Shown piece by piece: positions 14,705-23,999 of a stretch of DNA of 64,000 bases. A program made the position numbers and the translations under genes. The notes under the pieces are model-generated. The model saw only the letters and a list, made by a program, of their open reading frames with translations, did not search any database and was not told where the DNA came from. Source of the DNA: Burkholderiales bacterium (lineage in GTDB: Bacteria > Pseudomonadota > Gammaproteobacteria > Burkholderiales > Burkholderiaceae_C); contig CANGHK010000025.1 of NCBI GenBank assembly GCA_947453625.1, positions 1-64,000 of the forward strand, in the 5' to 3' direction. Position 1 is the first letter of the stretch, and each line of letters starts with the position of its first letter.

Positions 14705-16273
14705 GAACAACGCCTCGAAGCGCTGGCGCAGCTCGCGCTTGAGCAGCTTGCCGCTCGGGTTCTTGGGCAGCGCATCGACGAACACCACCGCCTTGGGCGT
14801 CTTGAAATGGGCCAGGTGGGCCGCGCAATAGGCGATGACCTGGGATTCGTCCAACTCCGCGCCGGGCTTTTGCACCACCACGGCCGTCACCGCCTCGATC
14901 CAGCGCGGGTGCGCCAGGCCGATCACCGCGGCCTCGCTGACGCCGGGCATGCGGTAGAGCGCCTCCTCGACCTCGCGGCTGGCGACGTTCTCGCCGCCGG
15001 TCTTGATCATGTCCTTCTTGCGGTCGACCACGCTGATATAGCCCTCGGCGTCGATCACGCCCAGGTCGCCCGAGTGGAACCAGCCCCCCGCGAAAGCGAT
15101 GGCCGTGCGCTCGACATCGTGGTAATAGCCCAGCAGCAGTTGCGGCGATCGGTGCACGATCTCGCCAACCTCGCCGGGCGCGACGTCGTTCATCTGCTCG
15201 TCGACGATGCGGGTCTCGACGTTGATCGCCGGCCGTCCCGCCGAACCCGGCTTGCGCAGCTGGTCCTCGGGTTTGAGCACGGTGGCCAGCGGCGCGATCT
15301 CGGTCTGGCCGTAAAAGTTCCACAGCCGCATCGCCGGCAGGCGCTCGATCAGCTCGCGCATCACCGCCACCGGCATGATCGACGCGCCGTAATAGCCCTT
15401 GCGCAGGCTGGACAGGTCGTGCTGCTCGAACAGCGGGCTGCGCAGCAGCGCGATCCAGACCGTGGGCGGCAGGAAGAACTGGCTGATGCGGTGCCTGGCA
15501 ATCAGCGGCAGCAGGTTCTCGGGCGTGGGCCTGGCGGTGATGATGCTGGTGCTGCCCAGGTAGACGCTGGGGCCGAGAAAGACGTCGAGCTGGGCGCAGT
15601 GGTAGAGCGGCAGCGCGTGCAGCACGGTATCACCAGCCGCCATCTCGCCCTCGATGATGCACGACACATACTGGTCGATCACCGCGCCATGGGTGAGCAT
15701 CGCCCCCTTGGGCAGGCTCTCGGTGCCGCTGGTGTAGACGATCTGCAGCAGGTGGTGGCTGTTGAAGTCGGGCTCCGGGCAGGGCGTGGTGGCCAGGTCG
15801 GTGGCCGCCAGCGCATCAAAGTCCAGACAGTCGGCGGGACAGGTCGCCGGCTCCTCGCTGGGCAGCCACAGCAGGCGGTCTATCTGCGTGTCGCGCTGGG
15901 CCGCCTCGCGCCCCAGCGCGGCCAGCCCGGCATCCACCGCCAGCAGGCGCACGCCGGCATGGCGCAGGATATAGGCTGCCTCGTCGGCGTTGAGCATGAA
16001 GTTGACCGGCACCAGCACCGCGCCGAGCCGGGCCAGCGCGAAACGCAGCGCCGCGAAACCATGTGAGTTGCGTGCCAGCACACCGACAGGGTCGCCCTTG
16101 GCCACGCCCGCTGCATGCAGTCCGGCCGCCAGGCGGCTGACCACGGCGTCGAACTGCGCCCAGGTCCAGCAGGTGTCGCCGCACAGGATGGCGGGCTTGT
16201 TCGGCAGCCGGGCCGCGGTGCGATGCAGCAGGTCGGACAAGGTCTGGCGGCGCAGGGCGGGATGGTTTTGCAT
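14693..16273 (-). CDS. AMP-binding acyl-CoA synthetase
   Basis: ANL-superfamily ligase of 526 aa that activates a carboxylic acid via acyl-AMP to acyl-CoA. The core motifs are present: the P-loop-like YTSGTESLPKGAMLTH near residue 185, NFYGQTEIAP near 315, GWFHSGDLGVID near 395, DRKKDMIKTGGENV near 415, and the catalytic C-terminal lysine in NPSGKLLKREL near 510. The substrate is probably a fatty or other medium-chain acid (FadD-like), but cannot be fixed from sequence. It is a single gene, convergent with the photosynthesis cluster. Confidence 0.9.
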   Translation of the reverse strand: MQNHPALRRQTLSDLLHRTAARLPNKPAILCGDTCWTWAQFDAVVSRLAAGLHAAGVAKGDPVGVLARNSHGFAALRFALARLGAVLVPVNFMLNADEAAYILRHAGVRLLAVDAGLAALGREAAQRDTQIDRLLWLPSEEPATCPADCLDFDALAATDLATTPCPEPDFNSHHLLQIVYTSGTESLPKGAMLTHGAVIDQYVSCIIEGEMAAGDTVLHALPLYHCAQLDVFLGPSVYLGSTSIITARPTPENLLPLIARHRISQFFLPPTVWIALLRSPLFEQHDLSSLRKGYYGASIMPVAVMRELIERLPAMRLWNFYGQTEIAPLATVLKPEDQLRKPGSAGRPAINVETRIVDEQMNDVAPGEVGEIVHRSPQLLLGYYHDVERTAIAFAGGWFHSGDLGVIDAEGYISVVDRKKDMIKTGGENVASREVEEALYRMPGVSEAAVIGLAHPRWIEAVTAVVVQKPGAELDESQVIAYCAAHLAHFKTPKAVVFVDALPKNPSGKLLKRELRQRFEALFDRP

Positions 16274-16351
16274 GCGGGTCTCCGGGCAACAAGTCGATGC
16301 GCCACAGTATCCGCTGCGAATCGCGCCAGACTGCCCCGTGCGACACCGGGG

Positions 16352-17149
16352 TCAGGGCGACGGCGCGGCCTTCATCGGGTAACGCGTCATCCCGGGGTCG
16401 AAGCGCTGCACGAAGTCCAGCGCCGAATCGGCGGTGGTCGTCAGGTAGAGGCTGGTCCGCGCCTCCTGCTCATCGTGGTCGTCGAAACGCACATGCGGGC
16501 TGAACAGCCGCGAGCCCAGCGACAGCAGGCTGCCGACCCGGGCCCGGAACGGCTGGTAGCCGTTGGCGCGCAGCCAGTTCTGCGCCTGCAGGCGGTTCTG
16601 GATCGCGTTCTCGGGCGCCAGCGCGGCCGCGCTGACCTCGAGCACCCACTGGTTCGAGCTCTGGTACATCACCGAGAACGGGTTCGAGATCATGCTGTAG
16701 CTGCGCTCGTGCAGCGTGGGCGCCAGCGGGCTGAAGAAGGTCTTGAGCAGTTTGACCTGCAACTCGGGCGAGGGCACCGCCACCAGCGCGTCGCGCGAGA
16801 ACAGATCGACGTTGTAGAAGTCTTCCAGCGACTGGTCGACCAGCGCCGAATCCCGCGTGCCGCAGGTGTTGAGCAGGTGGTAGGTGAACCAGCGGCCCTT
16901 GGGATGGTCGCGCCAGGCCAGGCCGAGGTGCGAATAGACCAGACCGTAGGACGTCAGGTCTATGCCGGCCCGGGCGAGGTAGGCCAGGCTGGCGCCGCTC
17001 TGCTCGAGCCGGTCGCGCACCAGGGTGCCGAGTTCGAGGTTGCGGGTCTGCTCGCGCTTGTCGGCCGGTTTTTCCGGACAGGGCTGACCTGCGCAGGCGC
17101 TGCCTGCGGCCAGGCCCAGCCAGAGGGCCAGCAGAAGTGGCTTGATCAT
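16352..17149 (-). CDS. DUF2145 family exported protein
   Basis: A 265-aa protein with a clear signal peptide (MIKPLLLALWLGLAAGSACA) followed by the conserved Cys-containing start of the mature domain (GQPCPEKP). Family features visible are LARAGIDLTSYGLVYSHLG, HLLNTCGT and SMISNPFSVMYQSSNQW. ATG 17149 is preferred over 17170 because AAGGAG lies about 8 nt upstream and it gives a clean signal peptide. It is 17 bp downstream of the caspase-WD40 gene and probably cotranscribed. The biochemical function of DUF2145 is unknown. Confidence 0.85.
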   Translation of the reverse strand: MIKPLLLALWLGLAAGSACAGQPCPEKPADKREQTRNLELGTLVRDRLEQSGASLAYLARAGIDLTSYGLVYSHLGLAWRDHPKGRWFTYHLLNTCGTRDSALVDQSLEDFYNVDLFSRDALVAVPSPELQVKLLKTFFSPLAPTLHERSYSMISNPFSVMYQSSNQWVLEVSAAALAPENAIQNRLQAQNWLRANGYQPFRARVGSLLSLGSRLFSPHVRFDDHDEQEARTSLYLTTTADSALDFVQRFDPGMTRYPMKAAPSP

Positions 17150-17166
17150 CTTGTGTGCTCCTTGTT

Positions 17167-19155
17167 TCATCGTCCCGCCGGCCACAGCAGCAGCCCCCGG
17201 TCGTCGCTGGCCGACAGCGCCGGCGCGCCGCGCGCACCGAGCGCCAGCGCGCTGACGGGTCGGCCTGTGGCCGCCGACCGCCACAGTGCCTGGCCCGACC
17301 CGATAGACCACAGCAGCAACTGGCCGTCGGCGCCGGCCAGCAGCGCGCTGGCGCCGTCGGCGGCGACCGCGGCCCGCACCGGCGGGCGGGCGCCGCTGGC
17401 CTGGCGTTGCAGCAGTTCGCCGCTCGGGGTCTGCCAGGTCCAGACCTCGCCTGCCGCATCGACCGCAACGACGTGACGGCCGTTGTCGCCAAATGCCGCG
17501 CTGACGGCAGGCGCGGCCAGCGGCCCGAAACGGCGCAGGCCCTGCAGCGTGCCGATGTCCCACAGCCGCACGGCAGCGTCGTCGACCGTCAGCAGCACGC
17601 GGCCCTCGGGTGAGAACTGCACGCTGCGCAGCGGACCGGCATCGGCCTTGCCGCGCCGCACCAGTCGGCCCTCGGGCAGCGCCCACAGCAGGATCTCGCC
17701 GTCGACGGCGACCGACGCCGCGTAACGCGAGGTCGGGTCGAAGGCCAGCGCCGACACCGCCGCCCGGTGGCCTTCCAGCCGCGCCAGTTCGGCCCCGCTG
17801 ACGGCATCGAACAGGCGCAGGCTGGCGTCGGCGCTGCCGGCCAACAGCCAGCGCGGGTCGGGCGCCAGCGCGGCGGACGTGACCGCGGCGGCAGGCCCGC
17901 CGAACTGGCGCCACTCGCGGCCCGAGGCCAGGTCCCAAAGCCGCAGGGTGCGGTCGGCCCCTGCGCTGAGCGCCTGGCCGCCGCTGCGCGACAGCGCGAG
18001 CGTCAGCACCCCGGCCGCGGGTCCAGTCAGCGCGCGCAGCGGCGCGACCAGCGGCACGCCGGCGCTGGCGGCGACGGGCGCGGGCAGGGCTGGCGCAGGC
18101 GGCGCTGCAGCAGCCAGTGCCGGCGCCTGCACCGGCGCAGCCCCCACTGCCAATACCGTTGCGGCGGGCGGCTTGTCCGCCAGGACGCGCAGACGGTTGG
18201 TGGCCAGCGCGGCAAACTGGCCGTCGGGGTAGCGCTGCAGGTAGGCGCGGTAGTCGGCCGGGTCGGTGCTGCCCTTGACGCTGTCCCAGAACGCCAGCTC
18301 GAGCGTCAGCGCATCGGGTGGCGCGGGCGCGACGGCCAGCGTCTGCCCGGGCGTCGGATCAAAGAAGAAGTCGACCTCCAGCGAGGTGTTTTCCCAGGGC
18401 ACCTGACGGCCGGCCGAATCCTGGCGCACGCCCTTGCGCACCTGCTTGAACACGTCCTCCAGGCGCAGGCCGGGGCGGGCCAACGACGCCAGCAGATGCT
18501 CGGTGTAGAGCCCGTTGCTGCCGCTGCCGTCGCTCGCCACCGCCCCCGGCGCGGTGGCGAAGGCGATCAAGGTGTTGTAGGGCGCGTCGACCACCGCCAA
18601 CCCGGGCGTGACGTTGCGGAACTCGCGGCCGAAGGGGTTGTTGCGGCAGGCGTCCAGGATCACCACGTTGACACGGTTGCGTGCGCTCTCCATCTTGTCG
18701 AGGATCTGGCCGGTGTCCACGGTGCGGTAGATGATTTCGTCCTCGCGTTCGATCATCGCGCGCGCCGGCAGCAGGTAGTTGCGTCCGCGCACCTGCAGCG
18801 CATGGCCGGCGTAATAGAACAGGCCCACGCCGCCGCCGCGCAGTTGGTCGCCAAAGTCACGCAGCGCGGCGTACATCTGCTCCTGGGTGGCGTTTTCGAG
18901 CCGCGTGACGCGAAACCGCAGTTCGGCCAGCCGGGCGGCGATGGCCCGGGCATCGTTGACAGGGTTGGCCAGCGGGGCCCGGGGGTAGTCGGCGTTGCCT
19001 ATCACCAGCGCGATACGCGGCTCAGCCGCCGGCTGGGCCTTGTTTGCGGCCACCAGCAGGTTGCGCTCGGCCGCGCCGGCGCCGGGCGCCAGCGTGGCAA
19101 CCACAGCCACCGCGAGGGCGACGAATGCCCTCAGCAGGAGCCGCGCAAAACCCAT
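17167..19155 (-). CDS. Secreted caspase-like (peptidase C14) protein with WD40 propeller
   Basis: 662 aa: a signal peptide (about 1-29, ending GAGAAE), a caspase-fold domain (about 45-270), a linker rich in Ala/Pro (about 330-370), and a C-terminal WD40 propeller (about 375-660, repeats such as ADRTLRLWDLASG and DDAAVRLWDIG). The catalytic dyad is intact: His in GLFYYAGHALQ and Cys in VVILDACRNNPF. Such bacterial orthocaspases cleave after basic residues where tested. The WD40 part probably recognises partners. The export signal implies periplasmic or surface action. It heads a two-gene unit with the DUF2145 gene. Target and trigger are unknown. Confidence 0.88.
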   Translation of the reverse strand: MGFARLLLRAFVALAVAVVATLAPGAGAAERNLLVAANKAQPAAEPRIALVIGNADYPRAPLANPVNDARAIAARLAELRFRVTRLENATQEQMYAALRDFGDQLRGGGVGLFYYAGHALQVRGRNYLLPARAMIEREDEIIYRTVDTGQILDKMESARNRVNVVILDACRNNPFGREFRNVTPGLAVVDAPYNTLIAFATAPGAVASDGSGSNGLYTEHLLASLARPGLRLEDVFKQVRKGVRQDSAGRQVPWENTSLEVDFFFDPTPGQTLAVAPAPPDALTLELAFWDSVKGSTDPADYRAYLQRYPDGQFAALATNRLRVLADKPPAATVLAVGAAPVQAPALAAAAPPAPALPAPVAASAGVPLVAPLRALTGPAAGVLTLALSRSGGQALSAGADRTLRLWDLASGREWRQFGGPAAAVTSAALAPDPRWLLAGSADASLRLFDAVSGAELARLEGHRAAVSALAFDPTSRYAASVAVDGEILLWALPEGRLVRRGKADAGPLRSVQFSPEGRVLLTVDDAAVRLWDIGTLQGLRRFGPLAAPAVSAAFGDNGRHVVAVDAAGEVWTWQTPSGELLQRQASGARPPVRAAVAADGASALLAGADGQLLLWSIGSGQALWRSAATGRPVSALALGARGAPALSASDDRGLLLWPAGR

Positions 19156-19263
19156 GGCTGTCGGTTCGGTGAATGCACAGGATCAAGCAGTCCGGTGGCC
19201 CAGGACGATGTGGCGCGGCAAACCCGCGGGCCGATTCAGTGTCGGCAAGTCGGGGACGCCAAG

Positions 19264-19279
19264 CTTGACTCGTGTCAAG
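19264..19279. repeat. Short inverted repeat upstream of the caspase gene
   Basis: CTTGAC-TCGT-GTCAAG, a perfect 6-bp palindrome in the 157-bp gap between nudC and the caspase-WD40 gene. It could be an operator or a small hairpin. No promoter with good spacing was found around it. Confidence 0.3.
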
Positions 19280-19312
19280 TCTAGCGGGAGTTTCCCGGCG
19301 CCGGTGCGCGCT

Positions 19313-20128
19313 TCAGCCAAGCGAGCCCGCCTGCATCGCCGCCACTGTGTCGCGTATCAAATGGCCGGCGATCGAGAAACGCGGCGGGATGGCCGGCAGC
19401 GCGTCCATCGGAAACCACTGCGCGTCCTCGATCTCGTCGGCCTGGGGCACGATCTGGCCGGCGGCGTACTGGGCCGTGTAGGCCACCATCAGGCTGTGCG
19501 GGAAGGGCCAGCTCTGGCTGCCGAAGTAGCGCAGGCCCTGCACCTGCAGGCCGACTTCCTCGGCCACCTCGCGGTGCACGCAGTCCTCCAGCGATTCACC
19601 GGCCTCGACGAAGCCAGCCAGCGCGCTGTACATGCCGCGGGCGAAATGCGGCGAACGCGCCAGCAGCAACTCGCCCGGCCGCCACACCAGGGCCATCATC
19701 GACGGGCTGAGCCGCGGGTAGGCGGTGTGCTTGCAGGCCGGGCAGACGCGCGCGCGCTCGCCCGGCTGCAGCGTGGTCGGCGTGCCGCAGACACCGCAGA
19801 AGCGGTGGCTGCGGTCCCATTCCAGCACCTGCGCGGCGCGGCCGGCCAGCGCGGCCAGACCGCCCTCCAGGCGCAGCATCGCCGCGCGCAAGGGCGTGCC
19901 CACCCAGCCCGCGGGCACGGCAGGCAGCAGCAGGGCCCAGCAGTCCTGCCCGGCCAGCGTGCCCAGGTAGTGCCGCGCCGAGGCCTGGGCCACCAGACCG
20001 GCCGGGGCCAGCGGCTGCAAGCCCGGGCTGTCGTGCTCGGGCAGCATCAACTGGTTGCCGACGAAAGCGAAACACCAGGCCTGGGCGGTGCCAGCGAGGG
20101 GAGGATGGGTGGCGGGAACGAATCTCAT
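19313..20128 (-). CDS. nudC: NudC, NADH pyrophosphatase / NAD-capped RNA decapping hydrolase
   Basis: 271 aa. The N-terminal domain is followed by a four-Cys zinc ribbon (CGVCG near 112 and CPAC near 129) and a Nudix domain. The Nudix box is complete (GFVEAGESLEDC, then REVAEEVGLQV), and the NudC-specific downstream motif SQSWPFPHSLM is present with one change from the usual SQPWPFP. The family hydrolyses NAD(H) to NMN(H) and AMP and removes NAD caps from RNA. Single gene, ATG 20128. Confidence 0.93.
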   Translation of the reverse strand: MRFVPATHPPLAGTAQAWCFAFVGNQLMLPEHDSPGLQPLAPAGLVAQASARHYLGTLAGQDCWALLLPAVPAGWVGTPLRAAMLRLEGGLAALAGRAAQVLEWDRSHRFCGVCGTPTTLQPGERARVCPACKHTAYPRLSPSMMALVWRPGELLLARSPHFARGMYSALAGFVEAGESLEDCVHREVAEEVGLQVQGLRYFGSQSWPFPHSLMVAYTAQYAAGQIVPQADEIEDAQWFPMDALPAIPPRFSIAGHLIRDTVAAMQAGSLG

Positions 20129-20191
20129 GCGCAGGGTGCTCGGTGGTTGAATGCCAAAGGGTCGGATCGCCGGCTGGCCAGCTGCTTGGGG

Positions 20192-20833
20192 TCAGGGCAG
20201 CAGGGCCGGATCATCGCCCAATCCGTCGACCGGCCAGTCGCTGCGCGGGGAGTCCAGCGCCTGCAGCACCTTCAAGGCGGCGTAGGCATCGTTGGCGGCG
20301 TAGAGCAACTGGGGCACGGACAGCTGCGGCAGGGCCCAGTTCGAGGTCGTGACTTTTCTCGACTTCTGGAAGCGCTGGCGGAACACCACGCCGACGGCGC
20401 CCCGCACCCCCATCGCGCTGCGGTAACCCTGCTGGCGGAACAAGGTGTTCAGGTCGAGCACGGCGCGCAGCGGCAGGCCAAGCTTGTCGCGGATCTGGCC
20501 GCGGTCCGACGACAGGCCGAAGCCGACCTTGACCAGCGTGGTCGAGTGCAGCAGCGCGGTCAGCAGTTCCAGGCCCTCGCCGCGGTGCACCTGGAAGATG
20601 TAGGCCCGGTCGGCCAGCGCGAACTGCACCACATGCGGCCCGCTGCTGCGCTCGCCGGGCGCGAAGGTCGGCTTGGACTCGGTGTCGAAACCGACCAGGC
20701 CGGCCGCCAGGATGTCGGCGGCCGCCGACTCGAACTGCGCCCGGGTGGCGGGCAGGTGGATCTGGCCCAGCGACAGGCCGGCAAAGAGCGGCAGCGCGGC
20801 CAGTTCGGTCTTGGAGGGGATGGGCTTGCTCAT
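20192..20833 (-). CDS. DEDD-type 3'-5' exonuclease domain protein (RNase D-like)
   Basis: A 213-aa protein consisting almost only of a 3'-5' exonuclease domain. Exo I motif GFDTESKP near residue 48, Exo II region LVKVGFGLSSD near 100, and Exo III YAANDAYAAL near 180 (tyrosine-type DEDDy) are visible. No HRDC domain, so it is shorter than RNase D. Likely acts on RNA or DNA ends in the cytoplasm; the substrate is unknown. Confidence 0.85.
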   Translation of the reverse strand: MSKPIPSKTELAALPLFAGLSLGQIHLPATRAQFESAAADILAAGLVGFDTESKPTFAPGERSSGPHVVQFALADRAYIFQVHRGEGLELLTALLHSTTLVKVGFGLSSDRGQIRDKLGLPLRAVLDLNTLFRQQGYRSAMGVRGAVGVVFRQRFQKSRKVTTSNWALPQLSVPQLLYAANDAYAALKVLQALDSPRSDWPVDGLGDDPALLP

Positions 20834-20965
20834 GGGCTGCGGGGCTGTGGGTCGGTGGCGGATGTCTTGGCCGTGAGCCTAGCACCGGGCCGGCGCCACG
20901 CCGCCGTGATAGAACCGGGCTCCCGCCCAAGCACGCCCACACTCGCCGCCAACCCGACCCTGCCC

Positions 20966-21841
20966 ATGCACATCACCCTCGAACCCGGCGTGACCCTCTT
21001 CGTCGACATCGAAGGCGCCGGCCTGGTGCCCGACGGCGCCACGATGCGCGAGAAACCCACGCTGCTGCTGCTGCACGGCGGGCCAGGCTACGACCATTCC
21101 AGCTTCAAGCCGGTCTTCTCGCAGTTGGCCGACATCGCGCAGATCGTCTACTACGACCACCGCGGCCATGGCCGCAGCAGCCGGGTTGCGCCCGCGCAGT
21201 GGACGCTGGACCACTTTGCCGACGACGTGGTGCGACTGTGCGCCGCGCTGGGCATCGTCAAGCCCATCGTGCTGGGCCAGAGCTTCGGCGGCTTCGTGGC
21301 CCAACGCTACATCGCCCGCCACCCCGGGCATGCGGCCAAGGTGATCCTGTCCAGCACCTCGCCGCACATGGCGCTGGCGCGCAAGCTGGCGATGTTCGAG
21401 CGCCTGGGCGGGCCGGCGGCCCGGGCCGCGGCCGAAGCCTTCTGGCAGGCGCCCGCGCCGGCCACCTGGGCCACCTACAACCAGGTCTGTATGCCGCACT
21501 ACAACACCCGGCCGGCGGCCGACCCGCAGGCGCGCGGCCGCACCCGTTTCAACGAGGCCATCCTGTTCGCCTCGGCCAGCGGCGAGCAGCGCACGATGAA
21601 CCTGCTGCCCGGCCTGGCCGCCGCTGCCTGCCCGGTGCTGGTGATGGTGGGCGAGCAAGACCCGGTGTGTCCGCTGCAGGATGCGCTCGACATCGCCGCG
21701 GCGCTGCCGTCGCGCTGGATGCAGTTGGCGCGCATTGCCGATGCCGGCCACGGCACCTGGCGCGACCAGCCCGAAGCCGCCTTCGCCCGCCTGCGCGACT
21801 TCATTCTTCAACCCGACCCCGCGCCCGAAAGCCCCCCATGA
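20966..21841 (+). CDS. Alpha/beta-hydrolase (proline iminopeptidase-like)
   Basis: 291 aa. The oxyanion-hole segment LLLLHGGPGYDHS near residue 32 and the nucleophile elbow LGQSFGGF near residue 100 are typical of the iminopeptidase/lactonase branch. The catalytic Asp (VGEQDPVCP) and His (ADAGHGTW) follow in order. ATG 20966 is the first start with the family N-terminus. The stop overlaps the next small ORF as ATGA. The substrate cannot be predicted. Confidence 0.87.
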   Translation: MHITLEPGVTLFVDIEGAGLVPDGATMREKPTLLLLHGGPGYDHSSFKPVFSQLADIAQIVYYDHRGHGRSSRVAPAQWTLDHFADDVVRLCAALGIVKPIVLGQSFGGFVAQRYIARHPGHAAKVILSSTSPHMALARKLAMFERLGGPAARAAAEAFWQAPAPATWATYNQVCMPHYNTRPAADPQARGRTRFNEAILFASASGEQRTMNLLPGLAAAACPVLVMVGEQDPVCPLQDALDIAAALPSRWMQLARIADAGHGTWRDQPEAAFARLRDFILQPDPAPESPP

Positions 21842-22074
21842 AGACCTACAGCATCGAGATCCAGAAGGTCAAGTCCATGGCCAACAGCCACGGCCTGATC
21901 AACATCCGCATCGACGCCATCGTCGCGCCGCAATCGACCCGCCACAACCCGGACGACGAGGGCGAGCCGCAGACCGTGCTCAGCCTGACCGAGGACAACG
22001 CCCGGGTGATGCTGCTGCTGCTCAAGGCCCAGATCGCCGAGTTCGACAAGCGCAAGGCCAAAAGCAGGTTCTGA
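21838..22074 (+). CDS. Small conserved-looking protein coupled to the hydrolase, unknown function
   Basis: 78 aa, starting at an ATG that overlaps the hydrolase stop (ATGA, 21838-21841). It is highly charged, without signal peptide or membrane segment. The C-terminus (LLLLKAQIAEFDKRKAKS) is probably helical. No domain is recognised. Coupling and a normal composition support a real gene. Confidence 0.65.
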   Translation: MKTYSIEIQKVKSMANSHGLINIRIDAIVAPQSTRHNPDDEGEPQTVLSLTEDNARVMLLLLKAQIAEFDKRKAKSRF

Positions 22075-22157
22075 GGCCAGCTCCATCTCCAGCCCCGGCA
22101 CCGGGGCCGGGCGCGTCGCTATGATCGTCGCCCTGCAGCACCAAGAGACGATAGAAC

Positions 22158-23129
22158 ATGTTGCGTCGCACCCTGATCAGCGCAGCCGGCACGGCCTTGC
22201 TGCTTCCCTCGCTCGGTCGGGCGCAGGACAAGTACCCCAGCAAAGTCATCACCTGGATCTGCCCTTATGCGGCCGGGGGCGGCGCCGACAACCGTTCGCG
22301 CCAGATGGCCAAGCTGATGCAGGCCATCCTGGGCCAGACCGTCATCGTCGACAACAAGGCCGGCGGCGGCGGCAATATCGGCACCGACGCGATCGCCCGC
22401 GCCAAGCCCGATGGCTACACCATCGGCATGGGCAATTTCGCGCCGCTGGCGGTCAACCACGCGCTGTTCAAGAAGCTGAGCTTCGACCCGATCAACGACC
22501 TGGTGCCCATCCTGCTGATCGAGCGCGGGCCGCTGATCCTGATGGTGCGCAGCGAGTCACCGTTCAGGACCGTCAAGGACGTGGCCGCCGCCGCGAAGGC
22601 CGCGCCCGGCAAGCTCAGCTATGGCTCGGGCGGCATCGGTGGCACCCACCACCTGAGCGGCGCGCTGTTCGAGCATGTCGCCGGCATCGACCTGATCCAT
22701 GTGCCGTACAAGAGCGGCGGCGCGGCAGCCACCGACCTGATGGGCGGCCAGGTCGACATGATGTTCGAGCAGATGTACGCGGCGATGCCGTCGATCAAGA
22801 GCGGGCGCTTGCGGCCGCTGGCCATCACCAGCAAGACCCGCTCGCCGCTGTTCCCCGACCTGCCGACGATGGGCGAGGCCGGGTTCGCGGGCGTCGAGGT
22901 ACTGAACTGGCAAGGCCTGATCGGCCCCAAGGGCCTGCCCGCCGAGACCGTGCGGGTGCTCAATGCCGCCGGCAACAAGGCGCTGCAAGACCCCGGGCTG
23001 CGCGAGACGATGCTGGCCCAGGGCAACGAGATCGGCGGCGGCACGCCCGAAGCCTTTGCCGCGCTGATCAAGTCCGAGGCGCCGCGCTGGGGCAAGGTGG
23101 TCAAGGACGCCAGGATAGAACCTGAGTGA
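22158..23129 (+). CDS. Bug-family (TctC-like) periplasmic solute-binding receptor
   Basis: 323 aa with an N-terminal export signal (MLRRTLISAAGTALLLPSLGRAQ) and the Bug fold. Recognisable blocks are ITWICPYAAGGGADN, VIVDNKAGGGGNIGTD, LIHVPYKSGGAAATDLMGGQ and PLFPDLPTMGEAG. These receptors, very abundant in Burkholderiales, bind carboxylates; some work with tripartite tricarboxylate transporters, but no TctA/TctB gene is nearby. The ligand is unknown. Confidence 0.92.
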   Translation: MLRRTLISAAGTALLLPSLGRAQDKYPSKVITWICPYAAGGGADNRSRQMAKLMQAILGQTVIVDNKAGGGGNIGTDAIARAKPDGYTIGMGNFAPLAVNHALFKKLSFDPINDLVPILLIERGPLILMVRSESPFRTVKDVAAAAKAAPGKLSYGSGGIGGTHHLSGALFEHVAGIDLIHVPYKSGGAAATDLMGGQVDMMFEQMYAAMPSIKSGRLRPLAITSKTRSPLFPDLPTMGEAGFAGVEVLNWQGLIGPKGLPAETVRVLNAAGNKALQDPGLRETMLAQGNEIGGGTPEAFAALIKSEAPRWGKVVKDARIEPE

Positions 23130-23191
23130 GGCGTGGCCAGCCCGACCCTGGCTGACCTGACAACTTGGCCAGCCAGGGCCTCGAGCCGGCC

Positions 23192-23974
23192 TCAGCGGTA
23201 GCCCTCGACATCGGTCTGGCGCCCGGCCAGCAGGTCGAACATCGCCACGCTGCGGCTCAGGTTGGACAGGCGGTGCTGCTCGGCCTGGCCCAGGTGAAGA
23301 TGGCGCAGGCCGAGCAGGCTGCGGTAGCCCCAGCGGCCAGGGCCCAGCCGCTCGACCGCCACCGACCACTGCAGCTCGCGGCGGGCCACCAGCATCAGAC
23401 CCAGGTAGCGCAGGTCGGAGACGTTCTCGAACTGGACCTGGAACGAATTGGCCGAGACCTGCGTCAGGCGCAGGCTGTAGGACGCCAGGTTGCCCAGGCG
23501 GTTGTCGCTGTGCATGAAGTGCAACTCGGCGCCGCTGCGCAGCTCGGCGGCGCTGAAATCGGCGCGCGGCTGGGTCGAACCCGGCTGCGTGACAGCGTAG
23601 GCCTCGCGAAACAGCACCAGGCGCTTGCGGTCGGTGAACGACCAGTAGGTCGCCCCCTTGAGCGAGGACACCGCGCCGAAACGGGCCAGTTGGGCGTCGA
23701 GATCGCCGGTCGCGGCATAGCTTGCCTTCAGGCGCACCAGCAACTCGAAATCGCGGTCGCGCAGGCCGTGGCAGTCGGGCGGCGGGCCGTCCTGGCGGCC
23801 GTCCAGCAGCCAGCTCTGCACCACGGCCGGCCGGTCGACGCCTGGGTAGGCCGGCGGCGGGGCCGTGCCGCAGAGCGCGGGCGCGGTGGCAGACCGGGCC
23901 GCCAGCGGCCAGACCACGCCGCTGGTCAGCGCACCCAGCCAGGCCAGCAGCGGTCGGCGGGGCAGTGGCGGCAT
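23192..23974 (-). CDS. Uncharacterised exported protein
   Basis: 260 aa from ATG 23974; an upstream GTG at 24007 would overlap glk by 8 nt and extend the protein by 11 residues. The N-terminus (PLPRRPLLAWLGALTSGVVW) has a twin-arginine-like start, hydrophobic core and an ARSA cleavage region, so it is exported, possibly by Tat. The rest is soluble and without a motif I recognise. It is just downstream of glk, but a functional link is not evident. Confidence 0.75.
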   Translation of the reverse strand: MPPLPRRPLLAWLGALTSGVVWPLAARSATAPALCGTAPPPAYPGVDRPAVVQSWLLDGRQDGPPPDCHGLRDRDFELLVRLKASYAATGDLDAQLARFGAVSSLKGATYWSFTDRKRLVLFREAYAVTQPGSTQPRADFSAAELRSGAELHFMHSDNRLGNLASYSLRLTQVSANSFQVQFENVSDLRYLGLMLVARRELQWSVAVERLGPGRWGYRSLLGLRHLHLGQAEQHRLSNLSRSVAMFDLLAGRQTDVEGYR

Positions 23975-23999
23975 CGCGGGATGACGGTCGGGCCTGCGC

